64,000 nucleotides of DNA. Source: Pseudonocardia lacus (GTDB taxonomy: Bacteria > Actinomycetota > Actinomycetes > Mycobacteriales > Pseudonocardiaceae). The translations under genes were made by a program, and so were the position numbers. Numbering within the stretch: position 1 is the first letter of the stretch; the number at the start of each line of letters is the position of its first letter. The notes beneath the pieces are model-generated. The model saw only the letters and a program-made list of their open reading frames with translations. It was not told the DNA's origin and ran no database searches. Location of the stretch: assembly GCF_018531445.1 (NCBI RefSeq), contig NZ_JAHDTH010000006.1, positions 1-64,000 on the forward strand, written 5' to 3'. This document shows, one piece after another, positions 7,849 through 16,177 of the stretch.

Positions 7849-8733
7849 GTGGACGTCCTGGTCACCCAGGTCTTCAACGGCCTGTCCGGGGGCTCGATCC
7901 TGCTGCTCGCCGCGCTCGGCCTGGCCCTGACCTTCGGCCAGATGGGCGTGATCAACATGGCCCACGGCGAGTTCATCATGGCCGGCGCCTACACGGCGTT
8001 CGTCATGCAGCAGGTGCTCGGCGCCGCCGGTCTCTCGCTGCTGGTCTCGCTGCCGATGGCGTTCCTGGTGGGCGGGCTGCTGGGCGTCCTGCTCGAGGCC
8101 ACCCTGCTGCGCCGGATGTACCACCGGCCGCTGGACACGCTGCTGGTCACCTGGGGCGTCTCGCTGATCCTGCAACAGCTGGCCCGCGACGTCTTCGGCA
8201 CGGCGGGCGTCGACGTGCCGGCGCCGGGGTGGCTGTCGGGGCCGGTCGAGGTGCTCGGGTTCTCGTTCCCGCGCTCGCGGCTGTTCATCCTCGCGCTGGC
8301 CATCGCGGCCGTCGTCGCGCTGAGCCTCGCGCTGCGGCTGACCCCGCTGGGCAGGCGGATCCGGGCCACCGTGCAGAACCGCCAGCTGGCCGAGAGCTCG
8401 GGCATCTCGACCCGGCGCACCGACGTGCTGACGTTCTTCATCGGCTCGGGGCTGGCCGGGGTGGCGGGGGTGGTGCTCACGCTGATGGGCTCGATCTCGT
8501 CGAACCTGGGCACCAGCTACATCGTCGACGCGTTCCTGGTGGTCATCGTGGGCGGCATCGGGCAGATCAAGGGGGCGGTGATCGCGGCGTTCGTGCTCGG
8601 GACCGTGCAGTCCTGGGTGGAGTACTCGACCACCGCGTCGATCGCCAAGGTCATCCTGCTGGCCCTGGTGGTGGCGTTCCTGCAGGCCCGCCCGCAGGGC
8701 ATCTTCCAGGTCCGGACGAGGAGCCTCGCGTGA
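7849..8733 (+). CDS. urtB: Urea ABC transporter, permease UrtB
   Basis: 294 aa, GTG start. LivH-type permease with about 8 membrane helices; LTFGQMGVINMAHGEFIMAG is the conserved first-domain motif and GSGLAGVAGVV plus VVGGIGQIKGAVIAAF are the EAA-like cytoplasmic contact region. It forms the membrane pore with UrtC. The last 4 bases overlap the urtC start. Confidence 0.92.
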   Translation: MDVLVTQVFNGLSGGSILLLAALGLALTFGQMGVINMAHGEFIMAGAYTAFVMQQVLGAAGLSLLVSLPMAFLVGGLLGVLLEATLLRRMYHRPLDTLLVTWGVSLILQQLARDVFGTAGVDVPAPGWLSGPVEVLGFSFPRSRLFILALAIAAVVALSLALRLTPLGRRIRATVQNRQLAESSGISTRRTDVLTFFIGSGLAGVAGVVLTLMGSISSNLGTSYIVDAFLVVIVGGIGQIKGAVIAAFVLGTVQSWVEYSTTASIAKVILLALVVAFLQARPQGIFQVRTRSLA

Positions 8734-9899
8734 GCGAATTCGACACAGCAGCCAGCCGCGTGAGCGCGCTGCGCGGCCGGTGGGCCGTGCTGGTCGGGTT
8801 CGGGGTGGCCGCGGTGCTGCTGTTCGCGGTCGCCCCGGCCGTGCTGACCAGCTTCCGGCTGGGGCTGCTGGGCAAGTACCTCTGCTACGCCATGGTCGCG
8901 GTCGGCATCGGGCTGGCCTGGGGGCGCGGCGGCATGCTGGTCCTGGGCCAGGGCGTGTTCTTCGGCATCGGCGCCTACCTGATGGCGATGCACCTCAAGC
9001 TGGCCGACGCCGGCGCCGACGGGGTGCCCGACTTCATGGCGCTGATCTCGTCCAGCGGCGTGCCCGGCTGGTGGGAGCCGTTCCGCTCCGGCTGGGTCAC
9101 CCTCGTGGCGATCCTGGTGCTGCCGGCGCTGCTGGCCGCGCTGCTGGGCCTGGCGACGTTCCGCCGCCGGGTGCGCGGGGCGTACTTCGCGATCCTGTCG
9201 CAGGCGCTGGCCGCGGCCTTCGCGATCCTGCTGATCGGCAACCCGACCGCGACCGGCGGCTCCACCGGGCTGAACAACTTCGTCGGGTTCTTCGGCTTCT
9301 CGCTGCGCGACCCGGTGAACCGCCAGATGCTCTACTTCATCGCCGCCGGGGTGCTGCTGGCGATGCTGCTGCTGGTGCGCCAGCTGATGGTGAGCCGCTA
9401 CGGCGAGCTGCTGGTGGCCTGCCGCGACTCCGAGGAGCGGGTGCGGTTCCTGGGCTACGACCCGGCCACGGTCAAGACGGTCGCCTTCGCCGTGGCGGCG
9501 ATGATGGCCGGCATCGGCGGGGCGCTGTTCGTGCCGATCGTCGGGATCATCTCGCCCAACGACGTCGGCATCGTCCCCTCCATCGGGCTGCTGATCGGCG
9601 TGGCCATCGGCGGGCGCACGACGCTGGCCGGCCCGGTGCTCGGCGCGATCGCCGTCGCCTGGGCGGAGACGTCGCTGTCCGAGCAGTTCCCCTCCGGCTG
9701 GACCTACGCGCAGGGCCTGATGTTCATGCTGGTCGTGGCGTTCCTGCCGGGCGGGTTGGCGTCGCTGGGCGCGGTGCGCGGGCTGCGCCGCAAGATCGCC
9801 GCGGCCGACCCCACCGTCGCCGCCGAGACGGCCGACGGCGACCCGGCGCCCGTGCCCGCCACCGAGCCCCGCCACGCTCACGGAGGTGCGCAGGCGTGA
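8730..9899 (+). CDS. urtC: Urea ABC transporter, permease UrtC
   Basis: 389 aa, GTG start on the GTGA overlap with urtB. LivM-type permease with about 9-10 helices; conserved segments include GRGGMLVLGQGVFFGIGAYL, FRRRVRGAYFAILSQA, GGSTGLNNF, LLVACRDSEERVRFLGYD and GVAIGGRTTLAGPVLGA. It has a short charged tail rich in A, E and P after residue 365. Pairs with UrtB. Its stop overlaps the urtD start. Confidence 0.92.
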   Translation: MSEFDTAASRVSALRGRWAVLVGFGVAAVLLFAVAPAVLTSFRLGLLGKYLCYAMVAVGIGLAWGRGGMLVLGQGVFFGIGAYLMAMHLKLADAGADGVPDFMALISSSGVPGWWEPFRSGWVTLVAILVLPALLAALLGLATFRRRVRGAYFAILSQALAAAFAILLIGNPTATGGSTGLNNFVGFFGFSLRDPVNRQMLYFIAAGVLLAMLLLVRQLMVSRYGELLVACRDSEERVRFLGYDPATVKTVAFAVAAMMAGIGGALFVPIVGIISPNDVGIVPSIGLLIGVAIGGRTTLAGPVLGAIAVAWAETSLSEQFPSGWTYAQGLMFMLVVAFLPGGLASLGAVRGLRRKIAAADPTVAAETADGDPAPVPATEPRHAHGGAQA

Positions 9900-10672
9900 A
9901 CGCCGACTACCTGGAGCTGACCGACCTGACCGTCTCGTTCGACGGCTTCGTCGCCGTCGACCACGTCGACCTGACGGTGCTGCAGGGCGACCTGCGGTTC
10001 CTGATCGGGCCGAACGGCGCCGGCAAGACCACGTTGATCGACGCGGTGTCCGGGCTGGTCCCGGCGACCGGGCGAGCCGAGTTCGGCGGCCAGGACCTGC
10101 TCGGGCGCAAGGTGCACCGGATCGCCCGGATGGGCGTCGGGCGCACCTTCCAGACCGCGACGGTGTTCGAGGAGCTGTCGGTGCTGCAGAACCTCGACAT
10201 CGCCGCCGGGTCGGGCCGCTCGGCCTGGACGCTGCTGCGCAGGCGGCGGGGAGTGCCGCCGTCGGTGGCCGAGGCGATGGAGACCGTCGGGCTCACCGAG
10301 CTGGCCGACACCCCGGCCGGGATCCTCGCGCACGGCCAGAAGCAGTGGCTGGAGATCGGCATGCTGCTCGTGCAGGACGCCCGCCTGCTGATGCTCGACG
10401 AACCGGTGGCCGGGATGAGCGGCGAGGAGAAGGAGCAGACCGGCCACCTGCTGCGCCGCATCAGCGCCGACACCACCGTGGTCGTCGTCGAGCACGACAT
10501 GGACTTCATGCGCGCGTTCGCGAAGTCGGTGACCGTGCTGCACGCCGGCAAGGTGCTCTCCGAGGGCTCGGTGGCCCAGGTGCAGGCCGACCCGCTGGTC
10601 CAGGAGGTCTACCTCGGGCCGGGTTCGCACACCGCCGAGGAGGCCGCGATCGTGCTCGGCGAGGGGGTCTGA
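9896..10672 (+). CDS. urtD: Urea ABC transporter, ATPase UrtD
   Basis: 258 aa, GTG start with GGAGG 10 bp upstream and a 4-bp overlap with urtC. ABC ATPase of the LivG type: Walker A GPNGAGKTT around residues 38-46, Q-loop GRTFQTATVF, the ABC signature is the LivG variant LAHGQKQWLEIG, Walker B ARLLMLDEPVAGM, and the H-loop VVVEHDMDFM. It powers urea import with UrtE. urtE starts one base after its stop. Confidence 0.93.
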   Translation: MNADYLELTDLTVSFDGFVAVDHVDLTVLQGDLRFLIGPNGAGKTTLIDAVSGLVPATGRAEFGGQDLLGRKVHRIARMGVGRTFQTATVFEELSVLQNLDIAAGSGRSAWTLLRRRRGVPPSVAEAMETVGLTELADTPAGILAHGQKQWLEIGMLLVQDARLLMLDEPVAGMSGEEKEQTGHLLRRISADTTVVVVEHDMDFMRAFAKSVTVLHAGKVLSEGSVAQVQADPLVQEVYLGPGSHTAEEAAIVLGEGV

Positions 10673-10673
10673 C

Positions 10674-11366
<693 letters not shown>

Positions 11367-11396
11367 CGGCGCGGACGCGGTCGGGCGGTGGCGGGT

Positions 11397-11792
11397 TCAC
11401 CGCCAGGGTGGGGGTGTGCCGAAGACGTTGCCCTGGGTGTTGCCGTTGCCGATCTGGACGCCCTGTGAGTTGCGCACGTTCACCGCGTAGCGGCCCGCCG
11501 CCGAACCGCGCGGGTCGACGAGGCCGATCAGCCGTTCGGCCGCTCGCAGGACCTCCCCGTCGCGGTCGGCGCCGGCCCGCACCAGTTCGGCCTCCAGCGC
11601 ACCGCGCCACTGCTCCGGGGCGTCGGAGTGCGCGCGGAGGGCCACCTCGCCTTCGGTGCGTCCGCGCAACCGCGCAGCCACCGATGCGCGTAGCGCCCCG
11701 TAGGCGTCTTTCACTACTTCCGTCGCGGTTCCCTGTGCACCCGCGACAGCCCCGGCGGCCAGCGCCGCCAGGATCAGGGAGATCGGATCCAT
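11397..11792 (-). CDS. BELL-like helical protein with C-terminal RHIM-like amyloid motif
   Basis: 131 aa from an ATG at 11792. Residues 2-24 form a hydrophobic helix (DPISLILAALAAGAVAGAQ), followed by a basic amphipathic helix and two further helices to about residue 95: the layout of the bacterial BELL domain, the counterpart of fungal HeLo/HELL and MLKL four-helix death effectors. After a short linker the tail holds NSQGVQIGNGNTQGNVFG (108-125) with the RHIM tetrad VQIG at 112-115 and the G-x-x-N continuation, as in BASS3 signalling motifs of Actinobacteria. The upstream operon partner carries the same motif. Predicted role: membrane-attacking or signalling effector switched on by amyloid templating. 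The fold assignment is by pattern, not by search. Confidence 0.65.
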   Translation of the reverse strand: MDPISLILAALAAGAVAGAQGTATEVVKDAYGALRASVAARLRGRTEGEVALRAHSDAPEQWRGALEAELVRAGADRDGEVLRAAERLIGLVDPRGSAAGRYAVNVRNSQGVQIGNGNTQGNVFGTPPPWR

Positions 11793-11830
11793 GAATTGTC
11801 CGTTCGTTCGTTGGAGCGTTTCCGGGACCG

Positions 11831-12364
11831 TCAGCGCCGCGTCCCGGCGATGACGTCTCCCTGGTTGTTGCCGTTCCCGACCTGCACGCCCGCCGAGTTG
11901 TTGACGAAGACGTTGTCTCCTACCTGGATCACCCGTTCGCTCGTCGGCGGGTTCTCGATCGCGTCGACGACCGCGTGGGTGAGCGCGGTGATCTCGTGCT
12001 CGACGGGGCCGGAAAGCTGCGTCGACTGGTTGCCGGAGGTCTCGATCACCACCGCGTAGTACCTGGTCCGCGACGACGACCCGTGGATGAGGACCGCGAC
12101 CAGGCCCACGAGGGCCAGCACGCAGAGCACGCCCCCGGCTCCGCTCGTCCCGGCGGATCGGGAGCCGCTCGCCGATGCGACGACGCCGGCGACGAACAGG
12201 GCGCCCGCGACGAGCGCGAGCAGTACGTGGCCGCCGCTGAAAGGGTTCTTGACGTCGAAGTACGTGTTCTGCACGCGCGAGATCTGGGCCAGCGGGTAGA
12301 ACTGGTGACCGACCCGCATCATCCTCGGCCGGACGTGGATCAGGTGTACGGCGGATCTTGCCAT
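11831..12364 (-). CDS. Two-TM membrane protein (DUF6232-like) with C-terminal RHIM-like motif
   Basis: 177 aa, ATG at 12364 after GAGGACCG. Residues 15-35 (RMMRVGHQFYPLAQISRVQ) match the opening of DUF6232-type proteins. Two membrane helices lie at about 46-66 and 77-95 with a short Ser/Gly loop, then a cytosolic beta/alpha segment (YYAVVIETSG..., ITALTHAVVDAIE). The tail contains two RHIM-like tetrads, IQVG at 146-149 and VQVG at 160-163, the second in the context NSAGVQVGNGNNQGDVI, nearly the same as in the gene 38 bp downstream. The pair is probably one operon: a membrane-anchored receptor or seed and a BELL-like effector. No NLR is nearby. Function is inference. Confidence 0.7.
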   Translation of the reverse strand: MARSAVHLIHVRPRMMRVGHQFYPLAQISRVQNTYFDVKNPFSGGHVLLALVAGALFVAGVVASASGSRSAGTSGAGGVLCVLALVGLVAVLIHGSSSRTRYYAVVIETSGNQSTQLSGPVEHEITALTHAVVDAIENPPTSERVIQVGDNVFVNNSAGVQVGNGNNQGDVIAGTRR

Positions 12365-12580
12365 CGGTCCTCGACAATCGATCATCGCCGGTTCGTCCCG
12401 GATCGTTCCTGACGCCGAGTAGGTCGGTGTTCGTGTCGAGCCTGTTTCCCCGGAGGCGGGATCGGGGTGCCGAATACCCAATCCTGATGAACGCGAGCGC
12501 AGTCGCGGGTGCTCGTGCGGACCGGACGTTCGATCAGCTGGGGCCTGGCCCGGGGCCGGATCGGCTCCTACCGTGGGGGC
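12365..12580. other. Gap between the amyloid-motif operon and the AtuA-like gene
   Basis: About 216 bp separating divergent genes. No clear gene, hairpin or dyad was recognised. It must hold promoters in both directions. Confidence 0.4.
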
Positions 12581-14326
12581 ATGAGCGCGCGATCGGTGCG
12601 GATCGGCAACGTCTCCGGCTACCTCGGCGACCGCTACACCGCCGTCGACGAGGCCATGGCCGGCGACCCGGTGGACGTCCTGATGGGCGACTACCTGGCC
12701 GAGGTGACCCTGGCCGCGCTGGCCGCGGCGGCCGGGCGGGGTCGGCCGGGGTGGGTGGGCTACGCGCTCGACCAGCTGGTCCCGCACCTGCCCGAGATCG
12801 CCCGGCGGGGCATCAAGGTCGTGACCAACGCCGGCGGGTTCGACCCGGCGGGGATGGCCGACGCGGTGCGCGCGAAGGTCGCGGAGGCGGGGCTCCCGCT
12901 CGAGGTGGCCCACGTCGGGGGCGACGACGTGTTCTCCCGGCTCGCGGAGTTCCACGCCGAGGGCCACGCGATGGAGAACCTCGACACCGGTGAGCCGATC
13001 AAGGACTGGGGCGTCGAGCCGGTCGCGGCGAACGCCTACCTGGGCGGGTTCGGCATCGCCGCGGCACTGGCCGCCGGCGCCGACATCGTGATCGCCGGCC
13101 GGGTCACCGACGCCTCGCTGACCGCGGGTCCCGCGGCGTGGTGGCACGGCTGGACCCCCGACGACGTCGACGCGCTCGCCGGGGCGGTGACCGCCGGCCA
13201 CGTCATCGAGTGCGGGGCACATGCCACCGGCGGCAACTTCTCGGGCTTCCGCTCGGTGCCCGGGATGGTGAAGCCGGGGTTCCCGATCGCCGAGATCGCC
13301 GCCGACGGCAGCAGCGTCATCACCAAGCACTCGACCGACGGCGGGATGGTCACCGTCGACACGGTGACCGCGCAGCTGCTCTACGAGATCCAGGGCCCGC
13401 GCTACCTCAACCCCGACGCCACCGTGCACCTCGACACGGTGCGGCTGGAGCAGGTCGGCCCGGACCGGGTCGCGATCGGCCCGGTCACGGGGTCGCCGCC
13501 CCCGCCGACGGCGAAGGTCGCGGTGTTCGCGCCGATCGGCTACGAGATCTCGACGATGCTGTTCTGCACCGCGCCGGACGTGGCCGGGAAGGTGGAGCTG
13601 CTGCGGGCGCAGCTGCGCGAGCAGCTCGACGGCCACGTCGACCAGCTCGACATCACCCCGCTCGGGGTGGCCGCGGTCGACCCGGCCACCCAGTGGGAGG
13701 CGACCGTCCCGATCCGGGTGATCGCCACCGCCCGGCACCCGGAGCCGCTGCTGCGCTTCGCCCCCGCCGTGGGCTCGCTGTACCTGCAGGGCTTCCCGGG
13801 CTTCCACCACGACGGGCACGCGCCGCGGGCCGGCGAGCCGTGGCCGCGGATGGACTACTGGCCGGCGCTGCTGCCGGCCGAGCTGCTCGACCACCACGTC
13901 GTCCTCGGCGACGGCACCCGCGTCGAGGTGCCGGTCGCCTCGCGCACCGCGACGCCGGAGGAGCTGGCCCAGCCCGTGCACCCGGAGGTCTCCGGCCCGG
14001 TCCCGCACGGCCCGGTGATCGAGCTGGGCGAGCTGGCGCACGCCAGGGCGGGCGACAAGGGCGGCAACTCCAACGTCGGGGTGTGGGTGCCCGACCCCGC
14101 GCACTGGGACTGGCTGCGGGCCACGCTGTCCACCGAGCGGGTCAAGCAGCTGCTGCCCGAGGCGGCCGGCCGGATCGTCCGCCACGAGCTGCCGCACCTG
14201 CGCGCGGTGCACCTCGTGCTCACCGGCCTGCTCGGCAGCGGCGGCTCGTCCAACCTGCGGGTCGACCAGATCGGCAAGTCGGTCGGGGAGTACCTGCGGG
14301 CCAAGCACGTGCCGGGCCCCTCGTAG
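12581..14326 (+). CDS. AtuA-like (DUF1446) protein, acyclic terpene utilisation family
   Basis: 581 aa. The N-terminal ~450 residues are the DUF1446/AtuA domain (RIGNVSGYLGDRYTAVDEAM, LMGDYLAEVTLAALA, VVTNAGGFDP, AGADIVIAGRVTDASL, IECGAHATGGNFSGF, GPRYLNPDATVHLD). The last ~100 residues are the small AtuA-associated domain (IELGELAHARAGDKGGNSNVGVW), fused here as in many actinobacteria. AtuA is linked to acyclic terpene (citronellol/geraniol) breakdown in Pseudomonas, but its reaction is not settled, and no atu carboxylase genes are nearby. Start ATG 12581 chosen because homology begins there; an in-frame extension upstream looks non-coding. The 3' end overlaps the convergent GNAT reading frame by 107 bp. 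Confidence 0.88.
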   Translation: MSARSVRIGNVSGYLGDRYTAVDEAMAGDPVDVLMGDYLAEVTLAALAAAAGRGRPGWVGYALDQLVPHLPEIARRGIKVVTNAGGFDPAGMADAVRAKVAEAGLPLEVAHVGGDDVFSRLAEFHAEGHAMENLDTGEPIKDWGVEPVAANAYLGGFGIAAALAAGADIVIAGRVTDASLTAGPAAWWHGWTPDDVDALAGAVTAGHVIECGAHATGGNFSGFRSVPGMVKPGFPIAEIAADGSSVITKHSTDGGMVTVDTVTAQLLYEIQGPRYLNPDATVHLDTVRLEQVGPDRVAIGPVTGSPPPPTAKVAVFAPIGYEISTMLFCTAPDVAGKVELLRAQLREQLDGHVDQLDITPLGVAAVDPATQWEATVPIRVIATARHPEPLLRFAPAVGSLYLQGFPGFHHDGHAPRAGEPWPRMDYWPALLPAELLDHHVVLGDGTRVEVPVASRTATPEELAQPVHPEVSGPVPHGPVIELGELAHARAGDKGGNSNVGVWVPDPAHWDWLRATLSTERVKQLLPEAAGRIVRHELPHLRAVHLVLTGLLGSGGSSNLRVDQIGKSVGEYLRAKHVPGPS

Positions 14327-14831
14327 GCGGCCAGACCCGCTGCGCCAGCACCTGCCCCGGCCAGTCCCCGACGGTGAACGCGTGCACCGGGCTGAACCCG
14401 TTCGCGCGGTAGTAGTCGACGAGCCGTCCGTCGTCCCCCGCGTAGCAGTCCACGCGCAGCAGCCCGACGCCCAGTGCCCGCGCCTGCTCGCGGGCGTCGG
14501 CGAGCAGCGCCGCACCCCCGCCCCGCCCGACCAGCAAGGTGACGTACAGCTCCGGCTCGTCGGCCGGGTCGACGTAGGCCGGTGGGGTCGGGGAGGTGGC
14601 CAGCGCGCTGACCGGTCGGCCGTCGACCTCGGCGATCCGGATGCGGTCGGTGCGGGTCATCGCGGTGATGCGGTCGACGCGCTCGCGCGTCGACGACCAC
14701 GGCTCGGTACCCCACTGGCCCGGGCGGCCGTTCGCGACGAGCCAGGCGACGGCGCCGTCGAGCAGGGCCAGGACCACCGGGGTGTCGCCCGGGCCACCGT
14801 CCCGGATCGTGACGTCGTTCGGGACGGACAT
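14220..14831 (-). CDS. GNAT-family N-acetyltransferase
   Basis: About 203 aa. Strand-helix pattern of a GNAT: VTIRDGGPGDTPVVLALLDGA start, RIRIAEVDGRPVSALA, then PELYVTLLVGRGGGAALLADARE, where the acetyl-CoA loop Q/RxxGxG/A is represented by VGRGGGAAL, and VDCYAGDDGRLVDYYRANGFSPV with the typical C-terminal Asn-Gly-Phe. The fold should end near ...WPGQVLAQRV (around 14330), yet the frame stays open to 14220, adding ~38 Arg/Pro-rich residues read antisense to the end of the AtuA-like gene. A lost stop codon or frameshift at the 3' end is possible. Substrate unknown. Confidence 0.8.
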   Translation of the reverse strand: MSVPNDVTIRDGGPGDTPVVLALLDGAVAWLVANGRPGQWGTEPWSSTRERVDRITAMTRTDRIRIAEVDGRPVSALATSPTPPAYVDPADEPELYVTLLVGRGGGAALLADAREQARALGVGLLRVDCYAGDDGRLVDYYRANGFSPVHAFTVGDWPGQVLAQRVWPPTRGPARAWPAGTPRPTCRSGRPAGWTSRRCRAGR

Positions 14832-14871
14832 GCCGCCATCGTGCCAGGCGGGCAACGCGGGTGCGGATCGA

Positions 14872-14900
14872 TTGACTTTCGATAGATTGCGCTCGATACT
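14872..14900 (+). promoter_or_regulatory. Strong promoter, likely giving a leaderless mRNA
   Basis: TTGACT (14872-14877), 17 bp, GATACT (14895-14900). The expected start point (about 14906-14908) coincides with the ATG at 14907, so the DUF2975 mRNA is probably leaderless. TCGAT recurs four times between 14867 and 14905 and may be the binding motif of the XRE protein encoded downstream. Confidence 0.6.
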
Positions 14901-14906
14901 CGATCT

Positions 14907-15386
14907 ATGTTCACTGAGTATCGCGCGGTCCTGCCGCTGCGGGTGTCCCTCGTGCTGCTGTTCGGGATCCTGGTCGTCTTCCAGACGCTGTCGCTGCCCG
15001 GGCAGTTCGCGCACATGGCCGAGGTGTCCCCGGCCGACGCGCCCCTGCGGTGGCCGCTGACCGCCCTCGCGGTGTTCCTGGTGCTGTGCGTCCAGGTGGT
15101 TCTGGTGGCCACCTGGAAGCTGCTGACCCTGGTCAAGGAGGACCGGATCTTCAGCCCGGCCGCGCTGGTGTGGGTGGACTCGATCGTCTGGGCGATCGCC
15201 GCCGCGTGGCTCGTGCTCGTCGGCATCTGGCTGTGGGTGGGCTTCCAGGCCGACGACCCGGGGGTGCCGATGCTGCTGAGCCTGGTGGTGATCGGCGTGA
15301 CCGTGGTGGGGCTGCTGATGATCGTGCTGCGGGCGCTGCTGCGGCAGGCCACCACGCTGCGCACCGACATGGACGCGGTCATCTGA
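14907..15386 (+). CDS. DUF2975 membrane protein
   Basis: 159 aa with four predicted membrane helices (about 10-30, 48-70, 88-110, 118-142), typical of DUF2975. These proteins are almost always encoded with a small XRE regulator and the same holds here: the next gene starts on the stop codon (TGATG). Function unknown; the pair may form a membrane signal plus DNA-binding output. It has no Shine-Dalgarno, which agrees with the leaderless promoter upstream. Confidence 0.85.
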   Translation: MFTEYRAVLPLRVSLVLLFGILVVFQTLSLPGQFAHMAEVSPADAPLRWPLTALAVFLVLCVQVVLVATWKLLTLVKEDRIFSPAALVWVDSIVWAIAAAWLVLVGIWLWVGFQADDPGVPMLLSLVVIGVTVVGLLMIVLRALLRQATTLRTDMDAVI

Positions 15387-15637
15387 TGGCCATCGTCGTG
15401 CGGATCGACGTCGAGCTGGCCAAGCGCAAGATGAGCGTCGGCGAGTTCGCCGAGCGGGTCGGGCTGACGCCGGCGAACGTCGCGGTGCTGAAGAACGGCC
15501 GGGCCAAGGCGGTGCGGTTCAGCACCCTGGAGGCGATGTGCCGGGTGCTGGAGTGCCAGCCCGGCGACCTGCTGGAGTGGGTCGAGGGGGAGGGGGTCGA
15601 CGCGGACGCGGCGGACGCGATCCAGGGTGGCGGCTAG
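15386..15637 (+). CDS. Small XRE/YozG-type HTH regulator
   Basis: 83 aa. Almost the whole protein is one Cro/C1-type HTH: RIDVELAKRKMSVGEFAERVGLTPANVAVLKNG, then FSTLEAMCRVLECQPGDLLEW, the typical ending of YozG-like regulators. It is translationally coupled to the DUF2975 gene and overlaps the end of the convergent PNPOx gene by 4 bp. It probably regulates its own promoter through the TCGAT repeats. Confidence 0.88.
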   Translation: MAIVVRIDVELAKRKMSVGEFAERVGLTPANVAVLKNGRAKAVRFSTLEAMCRVLECQPGDLLEWVEGEGVDADAADAIQGGG

Positions 15638-16110
15638 CGGACGCGCACCTCGACCCGGCCGTCGTGGTCGTCGAGGACGTACACCCGCGAGGCCCGCGCC
15701 CGGTACAGCCGGAACTGCGAGTCCCCGGTGACCTTCGGCTCGTCCCAGGCGCCGATGCCCTGCTCCCGGGTGCGCTCGTTGTAGACGGCGAGGGCGGCGG
15801 CGTGGTCGCCGGGGTCGACCTCCGCGGCCTCGGCCTCCACGTAGACCGCCGAAGCCCCGCCCACCGCCACCCTGGAGTCGAAGACGGCGATGCCCACCGC
15901 GGGCCGGGCCGCGATGTTGCGGGAGTGCCGGGCGCCCGGTCGGGAGACCCAGACGAACTCCTCCAGGTCGCGGTCGGCGAACCACACCGGCGTGGCCCAC
16001 GGCCGGCCGTCGCCGTCGGCGGTGGCCAGCGTCAGGTAGGTGTTCGCGGCGACCACCCGCCGCGCCTCGTCCGCCACCGCGCCCGCGTCCGCGCCCGTCG
16101 CGACCGCCAT
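15634..16110 (-). CDS. Pyridoxamine 5'-phosphate oxidase-family protein
   Basis: 158 aa, ATG after GGAGG. Split-barrel flavin/F420 fold: NTYLTLATADGDGRPWATPVWF, then the strands WVSRPGARHSRNIAARPAVGIAVFD and a basic C-terminal strand set (SQFRLYRARASRVYVLDD). Such proteins bind FMN, F420 or heme; the cofactor cannot be told. It lies 67 bp downstream of the ligase gene in the same direction and may belong to the SDR-ligase operon. Confidence 0.82.
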   Translation of the reverse strand: MAVATGADAGAVADEARRVVAANTYLTLATADGDGRPWATPVWFADRDLEEFVWVSRPGARHSRNIAARPAVGIAVFDSRVAVGGASAVYVEAEAAEVDPGDHAAALAVYNERTREQGIGAWDEPKVTGDSQFRLYRARASRVYVLDDHDGRVEVRVR

Positions 16111-16177
16111 CGTCGTGCCTCCCCGTGCCGAAGGTGCTCTCGCGGGTAGGACACCGCGGACCCGCGGATCTCATCGG

